Positions 63,069 through 64,000 of a DNA stretch of 64,000 bases are shown in pieces. Location of the stretch: positions 62,001-126,000 of the forward strand of contig NZ_JACHHJ010000001.1 in assembly GCF_014207655.1 (NCBI RefSeq). Direction: 5' to 3'. Position 1 is the first letter of the stretch, and every line of letters starts with the position of its first letter. Under the pieces are notes generated by a model, which worked only from the letters and a program-made list of their open reading frames with translations, was not told where the DNA came from and did no database searches. The translations under genes were made by a program, and so were the position numbers. Origin of the DNA: Geomicrobium halophilum. GTDB lineage: Bacteria > Bacillota > Bacilli > Bacillales > Marinococcaceae.

Positions 63069-64000
63069 GCCAAAACCTCCCTTTCGAAAAACCAGTAGTA
63101 GAACTGCAAAATAAAATTAATGAATTGAAGAATTTTACAGAGGAAAAGGATATCAATCTTGAAGAAGAAATCACCCATCTTGAGACGCGTCTGCAAGAGT
63201 TAGAGGAACAAATTTACGATCAATTAAATCCGTGGGAACGTGTGCAAATCGCCCGGCATGCTGAACGTCCAACAACATTAGATTATATTGATTACTTGTT
63301 CACCGATTTTATTGAACTCCACGGAGATCGTCTGTACGGGGATGACGAAGCCATCGTCGGCGGGATTGCAAATTATAAAGGGCGACCGGTGACAGTCATT
63401 GGTCATCAAAGAGGGCGAAATACGAAAGAAAATATTCGCCGGAGCTTTGGAAGTCCTCATCCGGAAGGATACAGAAAAGCTTTACGTTTAATGAAGCAGG
63501 CGGATAAATTTGGGCGCCCTATCATTTGTTTGATTGATACGAAAGGAGCATTTCCTGGGAAAGCGGCGGAAGAACGGGGTCAAAGTGAAGCGATTGCCCG
63601 TAACTTATTGGAAATGGCAAGTTTTCGTGTACCGTCTATAGGCGTTGTTATTGGAGAGGGCGGGAGTGGTGGTGCGCTTGCTCTTGGCCTTTGTAACCAT
63701 ATGTACATGCTTGAGAACTCGACGTACTCTGTCATTTCTCCGGAAGGGGCGGCTGCTATTCTTTGGAAAGATGCTTCCCAAGCTAAGCATGCTGCTGAGA
63801 CGATGCGCATTACTGCACCTGACTTGAACGAATTAGGTATTATTGACGGGGTTATCCCGGAAATTCGCGGGGGCGCTCATTATGATATAGAAAAACAGGC
63901 TGGATTTATTGACCAAACGCTTGAAAGCAGCCTTAAAACGCTTGAACGTTTAACAGCAGAGGAATTAAAACAACAGCGTTTTAAGAAGTATAATGCTATC
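63065..64000 (+). CDS. accA: Acetyl-CoA carboxylase carboxyltransferase subunit alpha, 3' end cut
   Basis: The frame opens at ATG 63065, overlapping the accD stop, and stays open to the window edge: 312 codons with no stop. The full protein is usually ~320-325 residues, so only the last few are missing. A helical N-terminus ([20 protein letters not shown]) is followed by [73 protein letters not shown] and [16 protein letters not shown]. It is the partner of AccD in the carboxyltransferase heterotetramer. Confidence 0.95.
   Translation, partial: MSQNLPFEKPVVELQNKINELKNFTEEKDINLEEEITHLETRLQELEEQIYDQLNPWERVQIARHAERPTTLDYIDYLFTDFIELHGDRLYGDDEAIVGGIANYKGRPVTVIGHQRGRNTKENIRRSFGSPHPEGYRKALRLMKQADKFGRPIICLIDTKGAFPGKAAEERGQSEAIARNLLEMASFRVPSIGVVIGEGGSGGALALGLCNHMYMLENSTYSVISPEGAAAILWKDASQAKHAAETMRITAPDLNELGIIDGVIPEIRGGAHYDIEKQAGFIDQTLESSLKTLERLTAEELKQQRFKKYNAI

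Overview
The window reads as a chromosomal core segment of an endospore-forming member of the Bacillaceae. Gene order follows the Bacillus subtilis ytoP–accA region almost gene for gene: ytoP, ytpPQR, sftA, murC, ytxGHJ, aroA, ccpA-motPS, acuCBA/acsA, tyrosyl-tRNA synthetase, rpsD, ytsP, refZ, hisK, ezrA, nifZ-thiI, sppA-yteJ, ytfIJ, tpx-ytxK, argGH, ald, ytkKL, ytoI, ytpI, nrnA, ytrHI, dnaE, malS, accDA. Sporulation genes (gerW/ytfJ, ytrH, ytrI, refZ) support spore formation. The only flagellar stator pair here is the sodium-type MotPS, and several exported proteins (the class C carboxypeptidase, SppA) are strongly acidic. Together these suggest a haloalkaliphilic genus such as Salicibibacter or a relative; that placement is inference.

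Layout. 1-4.0 kb: end of ytoP, ytoQ, an orphan PTS-like membrane protein, ytpPQR. 4.1-11.4 kb: DNA translocase SftA, a nicotinate phosphoribosyltransferase behind a palindromic promoter, murC, a gene-poor stretch of about 0.7 kb, then ytxGHJ behind a sigma-B-like promoter. 11.5-17.5 kb: the chorismate mutase-DAHP synthase fusion, a decayed glutamate dehydrogenase next to a short inverted-repeat element, ccpA and motPS separated by a strong stem-loop. 17.6-25.7 kb: acetoin/acetate block acuCBA (cre-like site) divergent from acsA, a T-box-controlled tyrosyl-tRNA synthetase of the TyrZ type, rpsD with a long leader, deoC. 25.8-31.6 kb: panB-panD without panC, free methionine sulfoxide reductase, refZ, hisK, ezrA. 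32-43 kb: nifZ-thiI, an amidohydrolase, sppA-yteJ, small membrane proteins, ytfI-gerW, tpx with a sigma-B-like promoter, ytxK, an EcsC-family gene. 43.2-50 kb: argGH with an Arg box, uspA, ytkK, ald, ytkL. 50-57 kb: a glutamine-rich small protein, repeat fragments, a DacB-type carboxypeptidase, ytoI, ytpI, nrnA, ytrHI. 57.3-64 kb: dnaE, malic enzyme, accD and the start of accA (cut by the window edge).

Regulation visible in the sequence: sigma-A promoters, two good sigma-B-like promoters, a cre-like site, an ArgR/AhrC box, a tyrosine T-box, a probable S4 leader, and many intrinsic terminators. CcpA encoded here would act on the nearby acu operon. AcuA and AcuC are the acetylase and deacetylase that act on AcsA, so the regulator, enzyme and modifiers of acetate activation lie within 8 kb.

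I see no phage, CRISPR array, complete insertion sequence, rRNA or tRNA. The most distinctive feature is a family of roughly 150-195 bp intergenic elements. They share an inverted terminal sequence around ATGTTCAAAAAG with TA-rich flanks. Four look complete and three look partial. They resemble MITEs. I did not find a new multi-gene system.
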